Assembly (NCBI RefSeq): GCF_003260995.1 | Contig: NZ_CP030040.1 | Span: forward strand, 990,578-1,054,577 | Source: Acetobacterium sp. KB-1 | GTDB lineage: Bacteria; Bacillota; Clostridia; Eubacteriales; Eubacteriaceae | Length of the DNA stretch: 64,000 bases | Direction of reading: 5' to 3' | Shown here: positions 34,666 through 44,407 of the stretch, one piece after another | Layout: every line of letters starts with the position of its first letter | How positions within the stretch are numbered: the stretch's first letter is position 1 | The notes under the pieces: generated by a model | What the model was told of the DNA's origin: nothing | Database searches by the model: none | What the model saw: only the letters and a program-made list of their open reading frames with translations | Made by a program: the position numbers and the translations under genes

Positions 34666-35502
34666 ATGATGATGCAAAACAATAAATTTAAAACTGGTAG
34701 CGCTTTTCGCCTTGGCAATTTTATCCTGGCTGCTGCCTTGATACCGCTTTTATTAACCGGATGTGTGGAAAAAGAACTGATTAACGATCCCACAACCGGT
34801 GCAATTATGCCTACTAAAAATTTAGAAACCCTGATCGACGGCCAGTATACAGCCACGACAAGCTACTATGATGGTAGAGGTTACGCTCAACAATTAAATA
34901 TTTTCATCAAGAACGGCCTCATTACCAAGGTGAATTTTCAAGAAATTGATCGAAGTAAAACTGATCGCTTGGCTGTGGATGGCCCCGATAAAACCTGGCC
35001 AAATTTAGTTGTAACGAATTTAAGTAGCCTTTACCTCCGGCTTTATAACGAACTGATCTCTTCTCAAAACCCTGATGAAATAGATGCTATCTCTGGGGCG
35101 ACCCAAACATCTGAACGCTATGTAAAATTAGCAAAGAAAATTTTTGCTCAAGCTAAAAAAGGTGATCAAGAACCAATAAAAATTGATACCCTTGATACCT
35201 ACACGATCATCACCCCACCCGATCATGATGGCTATCAAGGGGTCCTTGAAGCCACTTTTAATGGTTCAACTTTGACTGCTCTTAATTACGATGAAATTAT
35301 AACCGAAGACGGAAAATCAAAACGCAAATCAACTGATTCTCCGGAAAACGCAGATTTTAATGCTTTATTTGACACAATAACTCAAACAGCAGTCAATAAT
35401 CAATCCCTGGAATCAGCATTTCCTGCCAATGATGCAATCCATGAGAAAGCCAAATACGAGGAGTGTCTGCGACTACTAAGAGAAGCGAGATCGCCCTTTT
35501 GA
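34666..35502 (+). CDS. Lipoprotein with FMN-binding domain (probable ApbE target)
   Basis: About 278 residues. It begins with a lipoprotein signal peptide ending LLLTGC, with Cys33 as the lipidated residue, so it is anchored outside the membrane. The next 110 residues fit an FMN_bind domain, and DAISGATQTS matches the S/T-G-A-T-x-S/T motif to which ApbE attaches FMN through a threonine. A second half starting near DTYTIITPPDHDGYQG looks like a repeat of the domain without the motif. Similar proteins (PplA) act in extracellular electron transfer. Several ATG codons in a row (34666, 34669, 34672) leave the start uncertain. No ApbE or Rnf gene is in the window. Confidence 0.75.
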   Translation: MMMQNNKFKTGSAFRLGNFILAAALIPLLLTGCVEKELINDPTTGAIMPTKNLETLIDGQYTATTSYYDGRGYAQQLNIFIKNGLITKVNFQEIDRSKTDRLAVDGPDKTWPNLVVTNLSSLYLRLYNELISSQNPDEIDAISGATQTSERYVKLAKKIFAQAKKGDQEPIKIDTLDTYTIITPPDHDGYQGVLEATFNGSTLTALNYDEIITEDGKSKRKSTDSPENADFNALFDTITQTAVNNQSLESAFPANDAIHEKAKYEECLRLLREARSPF

Positions 35503-35547
35503 TGCCTTACCAATTTAAATTTTATTACTTAAATTCAACTGAAATTC

Positions 35548-35575
35548 TTGACAAATGTTAAAGCTGTGTTATAAT
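35548..35575 (+). promoter_or_regulatory. Promoter of the XRE regulator
   Basis: Perfect TTGACA (35548-35553) and TATAAT (35570-35575) hexamers, 16 bases apart, 57 bases before the start codon. Confidence 0.82.
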
Positions 35576-35632
35576 AAAGCAATGGCCAGTGCATTTATGC
35601 CAACAATTCTAAGCTGAAAGAAGGTGAAAATA

Positions 35633-36013
35633 ATGGAAAATAATACTTTTGGTACTCGATTAAAGGCGTTGCGAATTTCTAAACGACTTACTCAGGAAAA
35701 TTTTGCCAATCTTTTCTATCTTAACAAAAGCTCTATCTCTAAATATGAAAAAGATAAGAATTTACCGGAAAACCAATTACTGATTAAGATCGCTGATTTT
35801 TTTGAAGTTTCTGTTGACTATTTATTATGCAGAACCGACCAGCCAAAACTTTTACCAAGCAATCCCAAACCGATGACCTGTGAAGAATTTTTAAAATCTT
35901 ACGTGTTTTCCAACGAAGAAGTTGATTCTTTTTCTTCTTACTTCTCTTTCCCTGAAAGCTACAAGCAGGAAGTTCTTGATTTTATTAATTTTAAGAGTTC
36001 CAGCGGGAAGTAA
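35633..36013 (+). CDS. XRE-family transcriptional regulator
   Basis: A 126-residue regulator: an N-terminal Cro/CI-type helix-turn-helix (LKALRISKRLTQENFANLFYLNKSSISKYE) ending in VDYLLCRTD, then a short acidic tail of unknown role. The ATG at 35633 is favoured by GAAGGTG spacing; a GTG three codons earlier lies inside that site. It is a single-gene unit with a strong promoter and terminator. Its target is not evident. Confidence 0.87.
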   Translation: MENNTFGTRLKALRISKRLTQENFANLFYLNKSSISKYEKDKNLPENQLLIKIADFFEVSVDYLLCRTDQPKLLPSNPKPMTCEEFLKSYVFSNEEVDSFSSYFSFPESYKQEVLDFINFKSSSGK

Positions 36014-36055
36014 TTAAAAACGATGAAAATTATGTTTACATAGCTTGTTATAAAT

Positions 36056-36086
36056 AAAAGAAACACGGAATCCGTGTTTCTTTTTT
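36056..36086 (+). terminator. Terminator of the XRE regulator
   Basis: AAAGAAACACGGA and TCCGTGTTTCTTT are adjacent inverted arms followed by a T-rich stretch. Confidence 0.88.
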
Positions 36087-36114
36087 AGTTTTTTTTATTT
36101 CACGCAAAAATATA

Positions 36115-36141
36115 AAGAGTCTGATTGTCAATCAAACTCTT
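36115..36141 (-). terminator. Probable rex terminator
   Basis: AAGAGT-C-TGATTG and CAATCAA-ACTCTT form an imperfect stem; on the minus strand TATATTTTT follows. Confidence 0.6.
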
Positions 36142-36159
36142 ACTATTCTTAGCTCGTCG

Positions 36160-36789
36160 TTACTCGCCCAGCAGATAGGTTAAGGTAAACAAACTATCTG
36201 TAATATTTACATTTTCGACAACAACATCACTGGGGACATCCAAATCCAATGGACTAAAATTAAGAATCCCTTTCACCCCTAATTCGGTTACCTGAGCCGC
36301 CACCTTCTGGCCCACCTCCCGGGGTACGCACAAAATAGCAATATCGATTTCATTGGACTTAACAAAAGCACCCAGTTCTTCCATATGTTTTACAACCACA
36401 CTACCAACGACAGTCCCAACCATGAGTGGATCAACATCAAAGACGCCCTTTAGGATGACACCTTCCCGCCTGAAGCGTTCATAATTGGCTATGGCATGAC
36501 CCATATTTCCAGCACCGATAATAATGCAGTTATATTCACTATCAAGACCAAGAATCTCCTTGATCGCTTCCTTTAATTCTCCCACGTTATAGCCATAACC
36601 TTGCTGACCATAACCTCCGAAGGAATTTAAATCCTGCCTGATTTGAGAAGCTGTCAGTCCCATTAAACTTGCTAGTTCTCGGGATGATATTTTTTCGATA
36701 TCATTGAGCTGTAAATCACTTAAATATTGGTAATACTTTGGCAACCGTTTAACAACGGTCATAGAAACTTTTTTTGAGAAGCGATGCAT
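36160..36789 (-). CDS. rex: Redox-sensing transcriptional repressor Rex
   Basis: A 209-residue repressor that senses the NADH/NAD ratio and controls fermentation and energy genes in Gram-positive bacteria. The N-terminal winged helix (KRLPKYYQYLSDL, SRELASLMGLTASQIRQDLNSFGGYGQQGYGY) and the Rossmann domain (IIIGAGNMGHAIANY) are diagnostic. AAGGAGAAG precedes the ATG. In an acetogen it would link redox state to pathway choice, though no target site was identified in the window. Confidence 0.96.
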   Translation of the reverse strand: MHRFSKKVSMTVVKRLPKYYQYLSDLQLNDIEKISSRELASLMGLTASQIRQDLNSFGGYGQQGYGYNVGELKEAIKEILGLDSEYNCIIIGAGNMGHAIANYERFRREGVILKGVFDVDPLMVGTVVGSVVVKHMEELGAFVKSNEIDIAILCVPREVGQKVAAQVTELGVKGILNFSPLDLDVPSDVVVENVNITDSLFTLTYLLGE

Positions 36790-36821
36790 GATAACTTCTC
36801 CTTTCTTTCGGATAATGATTA

Positions 36822-36850
36822 ATTATATCAATATGTATCAATTACGTCAA
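36822..36850 (-). promoter_or_regulatory. rex promoter
   Basis: On the minus strand TTGACG (36845-36850) and TATAAT (36822-36827) are 17 bases apart. Confidence 0.82.
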
Positions 36851-36937
36851 ATTATTCATTTTAATTTGTGGATTTTTTTGATAGAATAGTAAAAGTGAAC
36901 CTAAAATAACTGAACTAAAACGAAAACAGGTGAAATA

Positions 36938-38866
36938 ATGTTAATCAATATAGAAAATTTGCATTTTAGTTATGGCATCCATGAAATTTTTAATAAACTC
37001 AATCTTTCCATTAACGAAAAAAAGCAAATCGGTCTGGTCGGCCGAAATGGCACCGGGAAATCAACCCTCTTAAAACTGATTACCGGAGAATTGATTCCCG
37101 ACACCGGGCGAATCAGTATAAAAAACGGACTATCGATCAGCTACTTATCCCAGGAATCCAATGTCGCCGAAAATACCACGCTGCTTGAGATGCTTACCGA
37201 TGTTTTTAAACCGCTGATCAAGATGGAAAAGCGAATCAAACAGATCGGTGATGCCATTACGCGCGCTTCTGGTGAGGATCAGGAAAAACTGATGCTGGAG
37301 TTTGGGGAGCTTCAGGAAAGCTTTGCCAAAAATCATGGCTACGAATACCCCAGTCGCATCCGCGGGGTTATCAATGGCCTGGGCTTTAAGGCAGAAGACC
37401 AGAACAAAGCCTTCTCAATGCTCAGCGGCGGTGAAAAAACGCGGGCTACTCTGGGTCAGATTCTGCTTCAGGAACCGCAACTGCTCTTACTCGACGAACC
37501 GACCAACTACTTAGACATCGATGCGCTGCAATGGCTGGAACAATACCTGAAGAATTACCCCGGAACCTTTATCATCGTGTCCCATGACCGCTATTTCATT
37601 GACAAGGTATGTACCTCCATTATCGAAGTGACGCAGAAAAATGTTAAGGAATATCATGGCAATTATACCCAATACGCCGTTAAAAAACGTCAGGATCTGA
37701 TGGAACAAAACCACCAATATCAGCAACAAATGAAAGAAATCAAACACCAGCAGGAAGTCATTGATCGGTTTCGGGCCTATAACTCCATTAAAAGCTCTAA
37801 ACGGGCTTCCAGCTGGGAAAAGGCCTTAAACAAAATTGAGCTACTCGATAAAGTCGAAACTACTCATAACAGCCATTTTAGCTTTATTCCCCGGGTTAAA
37901 AGTGGCAATGATGTTTTAGCGGTAACCGGGCTCAAAAAATCCTTTGATAATCGTCTGCTTTTTCAAAATATGAATTTCGAAATTCATCGCGGCGACAAAA
38001 TCGGTATTATCGGACCCAATGGCGCTGGTAAAACGACCCTCTTTCGCATCTTGCAAGAAAAACTGGCCGCTGATGCTGGTGAAATTCGCCGGGGTCAAAA
38101 AGTTCATATCGGCTATTTCGATCAGGAGCATCAGGATCTAAAGAAATTCTACAACGAAAATCTTTTAGAAGCGCTGTGGGATGTTGATTCAAAATTGACT
38201 GAAGGCGAACTGCGAAATATCCTGGCAGCCTTTTTATTTGTGGGTGACGAGGTCTTCAAACCAATCAACACCCTATCCGGCGGTGAAAAGGCACGATTGC
38301 TACTGGCCCGTCTGATGATCTCCCAATCGAACTTCCTGCTGATGGATGAGCCCACCAATCATATCGACATGGATACCAAGGAAATTCTTGAAAGTGCCTT
38401 GAGCCAATATGAAGGAACGCTACTATTTATCTCGCATGATCGATATTTTCTTAACCGGATCTCAACACAGATCTACCAATTTTCTGCCGATGGTATGGAA
38501 ATCCATCTGGGCAACTATGACGACTATGTAAAACATAAGACCGATGCTTCCGAACGGGAAGCGGTTATTGCGGCTGAAAACAAAACCGTCCCAACTAAAA
38601 CACAACAGAAAACGGATCGCAAGAAACAAAAAGAAGAAGAAGCCAGAATGCGGCTCTTAAAGAAAAAAGTTAAAGAAATCGAAGAAGACATTCTAACAAC
38701 GGAACAAAAAATCGAGTCCATTGAAGCCGCGATGTGTGCCCCGGATTTCTACGATAATCTCACCCTGGCAGCAGAAATCAATCTCACCTATGAAGCGCAC
38801 AAGCAACAGCTGTCTGAACTGACTGATTCCTGGGAGATCGCCCTGATGGCTCTGGAAAACGAGTAA
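36938..38866 (+). CDS. ABC-F family ATPase
   Basis: A 642-residue soluble protein with two ABC ATPase domains and no membrane helices. Walker A motifs are VGRNGTGKSTL and IGPNGAGKTTL; signature motifs are LSGGEKTRA and LSGGEKARL. The linker between the domains (KKRQDLMEQNHQYQQQMKEIK) is helical and basic, and a C-terminal coiled coil rich in Lys and Glu follows, as in Uup/YdiF-like proteins. ABC-F proteins bind the ribosomal E site to relieve stalling or protect against antibiotics. The housekeeping type is more likely here than a resistance type, but the subfamily is not certain. Confidence 0.9.
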   Translation: MLINIENLHFSYGIHEIFNKLNLSINEKKQIGLVGRNGTGKSTLLKLITGELIPDTGRISIKNGLSISYLSQESNVAENTTLLEMLTDVFKPLIKMEKRIKQIGDAITRASGEDQEKLMLEFGELQESFAKNHGYEYPSRIRGVINGLGFKAEDQNKAFSMLSGGEKTRATLGQILLQEPQLLLLDEPTNYLDIDALQWLEQYLKNYPGTFIIVSHDRYFIDKVCTSIIEVTQKNVKEYHGNYTQYAVKKRQDLMEQNHQYQQQMKEIKHQQEVIDRFRAYNSIKSSKRASSWEKALNKIELLDKVETTHNSHFSFIPRVKSGNDVLAVTGLKKSFDNRLLFQNMNFEIHRGDKIGIIGPNGAGKTTLFRILQEKLAADAGEIRRGQKVHIGYFDQEHQDLKKFYNENLLEALWDVDSKLTEGELRNILAAFLFVGDEVFKPINTLSGGEKARLLLARLMISQSNFLLMDEPTNHIDMDTKEILESALSQYEGTLLFISHDRYFLNRISTQIYQFSADGMEIHLGNYDDYVKHKTDASEREAVIAAENKTVPTKTQQKTDRKKQKEEEARMRLLKKKVKEIEEDILTTEQKIESIEAAMCAPDFYDNLTLAAEINLTYEAHKQQLSELTDSWEIALMALENE

Positions 38867-38922
38867 ACTTTAATGCACAACTGTGATTTTGTAAAATACT
38901 TTAAAAAATTTTGGAGGAAACA

Positions 38923-39156
38923 ATGAAACTAACAACGAATGAAAAAAGAGTCTTAAATACCCTGTTTAAAGATGTGAAAGGCACCACCAGAAATACTATG
39001 CTGATTGCCCTGTACGCCGCTAAACCAACTGATGACGAATCCCCGGATGCCCAGGCAATGATCACCCTGCTTAACGGTCTGATTGTCAAACTGGCTGAAT
39101 TGGAACAACCAGAAATGGAAGTACTTTTTGCTGGTATCCCCTACGATGTTGACTAA
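38923..39156 (+). CDS. Small protein of unknown function
   Basis: A 77-residue acidic protein starting MKLTTNEKRVLNTLF. It is soluble, helical in appearance and has no motif I recognise. The ATG at 38923 has TGGAGG seven bases upstream, and a strong terminator follows, so it is a real gene. It lies 56 bases after the ABC-F gene and may share its transcript. Confidence 0.7.
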   Translation: MKLTTNEKRVLNTLFKDVKGTTRNTMLIALYAAKPTDDESPDAQAMITLLNGLIVKLAELEQPEMEVLFAGIPYDVD

Positions 39157-39174
39157 ACGTTTCTAAATCCTTAA

Positions 39175-39212
39175 AAATAAAAGGCAGCCTCGAATGAGAC
39201 TGCCTTTTATTT
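39175..39212. terminator. Bidirectional terminator between the small gene and groEL
   Basis: AAATAAAAGGCAG (39175-39187) and CTGCCTTTTATTT (39200-39212) form a 13-bp perfect stem with A/T-rich ends. Confidence 0.92.
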
Positions 39213-39251
39213 TATTTAAATCGATTAATCGTAATGATGTAGCCTTAAGGC

Positions 39252-40910
<1,659 letters not shown>

Positions 40911-40913
40911 TTA

Positions 40914-41198
40914 TTATTCTACGATTGCTAAAATATCAGCTTGACGGATGATTAAAAACTCTTCATCGCCAATTTTCACTTCATTACCGGAGTATTTGGA
41001 ATAGATAACTTCATCATCTACCTTAACATCCAATGGCACTTTTTTGCCATCAATAATTTCTCCAGTTCCAACTGCAACTACCTTACCCTGCTGTGGTTTT
41101 TCCTGGGCAGATCCTGGTAAAACAATTCCACCTAAAGTTTTTACTTCTTCAGCTTTAACTTTAATAACTACTTTGTCACCTAAAGGTCTTAAACTCAT
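40914..41198 (-). CDS. groES: Co-chaperonin GroES (Hsp10)
   Basis: A 94-residue lid protein for Gro[15 protein letters not shown] at the start, the mobile loop region ([18 protein letters not shown]) and [26 protein letters not shown] are diagnostic. The ATG at 41198 follows TGGAGG; a longer frame starting at 41255 would run into the CIRCE region and is not credible. Confidence 0.97.
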   Translation of the reverse strand: MSLRPLGDKVVIKVKAEEVKTLGGIVLPGSAQEKPQQGKVVAVGTGEIIDGKKVPLDVKVDDEVIYSKYSGNEVKIGDEEFLIIRQADILAIVE

Positions 41199-41248
41199 TT
41201 TTTCCTCCATTTGATTATATTGGGTACCTTGTACCTTTTTTTCTTTTA

Positions 41249-41275
41249 TTAGCACTCATTCATCCTGAGTGCTAA
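41249..41275. promoter_or_regulatory. CIRCE element (HrcA operator)
   Basis: TTAGCACTC-N9-GAGTGCTAA is a perfect match to CIRCE. It lies between the groESL promoter and the groES start, where HrcA represses in the absence of heat stress. Confidence 0.97.
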
Positions 41276-41279
41276 TAGT

Positions 41280-41308
41280 ATTTTAAATGATTTGCAGATT
41301 GATTGCAA
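41280..41308 (-). promoter_or_regulatory. groESL promoter
   Basis: On the minus strand TTGCAA (41303-41308) and TAAAAT (41280-41285) are 17 bases apart, directly upstream of the CIRCE element. Confidence 0.8.
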
Positions 41309-41435
41309 GTGTTTTTTCCCTTTTTGTTGATCTTAATTTTTTTTAAGATTGTTTTAATTTTTAAAGAGGATACAGTTCTCTTTATATAAATGCGTTTACC
41401 CTTTTAACTTAAGCATTCTTCCCTGACTCGTTTCA

Positions 41436-42446
41436 TTACCGGGTACCAATTTTTAAACCTGGAATGCCATTAAGACTCAGGTCACTTTCTTCCCCATTGA
41501 TATAATTATAATAAGCCATCGAACCGATCATGGCGGCATTATCGGTGCAGAGAATGGGATCAGGATAGAACAGGGTCATGCCTGCTGCTGCTGCTGCCTG
41601 CCCCATCATTTCACGCAATAGCGAATTGCAGGATACCCCTCCGGCCATACAGATGGTCTTCATGCCAATGCTTTTGGCGCAGGCGATGGTTTTGCTCACT
41701 AACACCTCGATAACAGCCATCTGGAAAGAAGCCGCCACATCATTGGGATTGATCGCTTCGGTTTTCATTTTTTTGCCATTGAGATAATTAAGCACCGCTG
41801 ATTTTAAGCCACTAAAGCTAAAATCATACTGGGTTTTATCGAGCATCACCCGCGGAAAAGGGATCGCGTCGGGGTTGCCATTTTTTGCCGCCGCATCAAT
41901 GGCCGGACCACCAGGATATCCCAGCCCCAAAACTCGGGAAATTTTATCAAAGGCTTCCCCGGCGGCATCATCAATGGTTCGTCCCAAAACCTTAAAGGTC
42001 TGGTAATCTTCCACTAATACCAGATGACTGTGGCCACCAGATACTACCAATGTCAGAAAGGGCGGTGTAAGCTCTGGATACTGCAGAAAATTAGCCGCAA
42101 TGTGACCTTCGATATGGTGTACGCCAATCAGCGGTTTTCCCAGACTGTAAGCCATCGCTTTTGCCGTTGAGAGACCAATTAGCAGTGCCCCCACCAAACC
42201 CGGACCGTTGGTCACGGCAATGGCATCCATCTCAGCCAGGGTCAGCCGGCTTTCTTCCAGGGCTTCATCGATGATATAAGGCAGTTTGGTCACGTGATTG
42301 CGGGAAGCAATCTCCGGCACTACGCCCCCATATTTTTGATGAATATCAATTTGGGAATAAATCCGATTGGTCAGTATTTTTCGACCATCTTCTACAATGG
42401 CCACAGATGTTTCGTCACAGGATGTCTCAATGCTAAGAATTTTCAT
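41436..42446 (-). CDS. tsaD: tRNA threonylcarbamoyladenosine synthase subunit TsaD
   Basis: A 336-residue ASKHA-fold protein that transfers the threonylcarbamoyl group to A37 of ANN-decoding tRNAs. ETSCDETS at the start, the metal-binding HHIEGH and VSGGHSHLV are diagnostic. It is the last of a four-gene set with tsaB, rimI and a membrane protein. TsaE, the usual ATPase partner, is not in this cluster. Confidence 0.97.
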   Translation of the reverse strand: MKILSIETSCDETSVAIVEDGRKILTNRIYSQIDIHQKYGGVVPEIASRNHVTKLPYIIDEALEESRLTLAEMDAIAVTNGPGLVGALLIGLSTAKAMAYSLGKPLIGVHHIEGHIAANFLQYPELTPPFLTLVVSGGHSHLVLVEDYQTFKVLGRTIDDAAGEAFDKISRVLGLGYPGGPAIDAAAKNGNPDAIPFPRVMLDKTQYDFSFSGLKSAVLNYLNGKKMKTEAINPNDVAASFQMAVIEVLVSKTIACAKSIGMKTICMAGGVSCNSLLREMMGQAAAAAGMTLFYPDPILCTDNAAMIGSMAYYNYINGEESDLSLNGIPGLKIGTR

Positions 42447-42463
42447 GTTTACCTCGATTAAAT

Positions 42464-43168
42464 TTACAATTTATTTGTTCGTGTTTGTTTAAATAACACC
42501 AGCCCCGTTGTGAGGGTCGTCAGCCCCAGAGGTACCAGGATGTAGGCGACCATTCGACCGATCATGGTAAAGAAAAAAGGCTCGGGTACAATCCAGATGA
42601 GTCGGTCAGTTGATGGATCCATAATCCATAAGTCGTTCGAAAAAAACAACTGATGGAAAAGAATGAACGTGTCGCTAAAATTAAAAATAAAGCATGCGCC
42701 AATAATCAGAAAGATCACCATAAAAATAATCGATCCATAAAATAAAGCCTTGAGTATGGCCTTCTTGTTGTATTTTAAAAGAATCACAAAGGCTATCAGT
42801 GCCAGACTCATCGCCGCGTTTCGAAGGCCAAGAAAGAATAACAGCAGATCTCTGACATCATCCATATGGGTGATTTCTTTCTCGTTGAAAACAGACACAT
42901 AATCCACTACGTTTTTGGCATTTTCCGGAGCCAAACGGGCTTTGATGTCAAAATCCTGCCGGTTTCCCTTTAAGTAGCTGATCATTTCAGTGACCACCAA
43001 CTCCATATCCGGGGGATAAACACCAGTGTTTTTAGTGACCTGATTCTTTTCCATCTGGTCCATATAAAACGCTTTGTCAAAGACTGCCACTTCAATGCCG
43101 CTGATAAAAATTATTACTGGAAACAAAATTCCCAGCAACACCGAAAATATTTTAATGCTTTTATTCAA
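42464..43168 (-). CDS. TIGR01906-type (DUF1461) integral membrane protein
   Basis: About 234 residues with an N-terminal membrane helix (from KIFSVLLGILFPVIIF), an outside domain containing YPPDMELVVTEMISYLKG, and three further helices, ending in a basic tail. The pattern fits the TIGR01906/DUF1461 family of unknown function. The start is uncertain: the ATG at 43174 touches GGAGG with only one base between, while TTG at 43168 has seven and is preferred. Either overlaps the end of rimI. Confidence 0.78.
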   Translation of the reverse strand: MNKSIKIFSVLLGILFPVIIFISGIEVAVFDKAFYMDQMEKNQVTKNTGVYPPDMELVVTEMISYLKGNRQDFDIKARLAPENAKNVVDYVSVFNEKEITHMDDVRDLLLFFLGLRNAAMSLALIAFVILLKYNKKAILKALFYGSIIFMVIFLIIGACFIFNFSDTFILFHQLFFSNDLWIMDPSTDRLIWIVPEPFFFTMIGRMVAYILVPLGLTTLTTGLVLFKQTRTNKL

Positions 43169-43604
43169 GTCCATACCTCCACATGATGATTGCGTCCATT
43201 CCCAGGCCATAGTAATCTTTACGTCGACCCTCCCGGGTAAACTTATTTTTTAAATAAAAATTAAGGGCCGGCTGATTATCCCCTCTTACTTCCAGGGTCA
43301 TTCCCACACAGCCTTTCTCTTGTGCCAGAGCAAGCATCGCATTCATAATGCTTTGCCCAACCCCGATCTGTCGATAAGCTTCTAGCACCGCAATATTAGT
43401 TATGTGCGCTTCGTCAATTACCTGCCAAAAACCGCCAAACCCTATAATTTCGCCGTCCGCTTCGGCCACAATATAATTTGAGAGACAGTTTTTTATTTCG
43501 GCATGATAGGAATCCTGGGTCCAATTATGTAAAAAACAAGCCTGATCCACCTTAAAAACCCCAGGGACATCCTGGGACCTCATTAAACGATAGCGGACCA
43601 TCAT
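43161..43604 (-). CDS. rimI: Ribosomal protein S18 alanine N-acetyltransferase RimI
   Basis: A 147-residue GNAT acetyltransferase. The acetyl-CoA loop appears as VLEAYRQIGVGQSIM, followed by EVRGDNQPALNFYLKNKF. RimI acetylates the N-terminus of ribosomal protein S18 and in bacteria is often encoded between tsaB and tsaD, as here. It overlaps the stop of tsaB by four bases. Confidence 0.92.
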   Translation of the reverse strand: MMVRYRLMRSQDVPGVFKVDQACFLHNWTQDSYHAEIKNCLSNYIVAEADGEIIGFGGFWQVIDEAHITNIAVLEAYRQIGVGQSIMNAMLALAQEKGCVGMTLEVRGDNQPALNFYLKNKFTREGRRKDYYGLGMDAIIMWRYGLE

Positions 43605-44287
43605 TTTTTATGCTCTTCGGCGTAGGAAGGCCGGATGTAAGAGGGTTCCACTTCCAGATAATGGCTGGTTTCGCCTTTTAATGCTCGCTCCAAGACCAGG
43701 GCACCCGCTGATGACGCCCGATTCATGTTGAGATAATTAGGTACCAGCCGGGCGGTTGGAAGGGCTTCTTGCAGGATTTGTGAAAACCGCGGTAAGCCAT
43801 CACCCAAAAAATAGATGGTCTCATTTCTCGCTTTTAAAAAAGCAATGAGATCATCAATTTCCATCACTGCATCGGCCATATCCCGAACCAGCTGGTCGTC
43901 CTCAAAATGGAAAACCCCGGTATAGGTCTGGTTTCTCTGGGCATCCAGGAGCGGACAAATCAGACCCTTGGCAAAGGGAATATTCATCGCCAGGGCTTCC
44001 AGGGTGGACACCCCGACCACCGGTTTATTGAGGGCCTGGGCAAATCCCTTAACAGTAGCCATGCCAATACGCAGCCCGGTAAAAGAACCCGGACCGGAAA
44101 CAATGCCAAAAACATCAATATCCGCTATGGAAAGCCCCCCATCACTGAGCAAATGATCAATAGCAATCATCAGTTTCTCCGAGTGTTTTTTTTGATGATT
44201 AATAATCATTTCGCCAACTAATTTTTCTTCATTTAATATGGCAACCGATGCCACAATGGTCGATGTATCAATGGTGAGTGTATTCAT
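43601..44287 (-). CDS. tsaB: tRNA threonylcarbamoyladenosine biosynthesis protein TsaB
   Basis: A 228-residue partner of TsaD, an inactive relative that scaffolds the complex. TIDTSTIVASVAIL at the start and SGPGSFTGLRIGMATVKGFA are the family hallmarks. It is the first gene of the set tsaB-rimI-membrane protein-tsaD, with stop and start codons overlapping at rimI. The usual upstream tsaE is not present; the preceding gene is a GH3 glycosidase behind a terminator. Confidence 0.95.
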   Translation of the reverse strand: MNTLTIDTSTIVASVAILNEEKLVGEMIINHQKKHSEKLMIAIDHLLSDGGLSIADIDVFGIVSGPGSFTGLRIGMATVKGFAQALNKPVVGVSTLEALAMNIPFAKGLICPLLDAQRNQTYTGVFHFEDDQLVRDMADAVMEIDDLIAFLKARNETIYFLGDGLPRFSQILQEALPTARLVPNYLNMNRASSAGALVLERALKGETSHYLEVEPSYIRPSYAEEHKK

Positions 44288-44351
44288 TTTTTATCTTTCC
44301 TTCTCAAATTATATTATCATTAAACTTTTGAAAATTCTTCTATTTTACAAA

Positions 44352-44396
44352 GAGAAGGTACCGATCATCACTTATTAGTGATCGGTACGCTTTCTC
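44352..44396 (-). terminator. Hairpin after the GH3 gene
   Basis: GTACCGATCA and TGATCGGTAC pair around a short loop, with GAGAA/TTCTC extension. On the minus strand TTTGT follows, so it probably ends the glycosidase transcript. Confidence 0.7.
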
Positions 44397-44407
44397 ATTA
44401 AATTTCT

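Noticed and set aside
41221-41245. GGTAC-CTT-GTACC followed by a T-run on the plus strand near groES.
   Set aside because: The transcript here runs on the minus strand, so the T-run is on the wrong side for a terminator.
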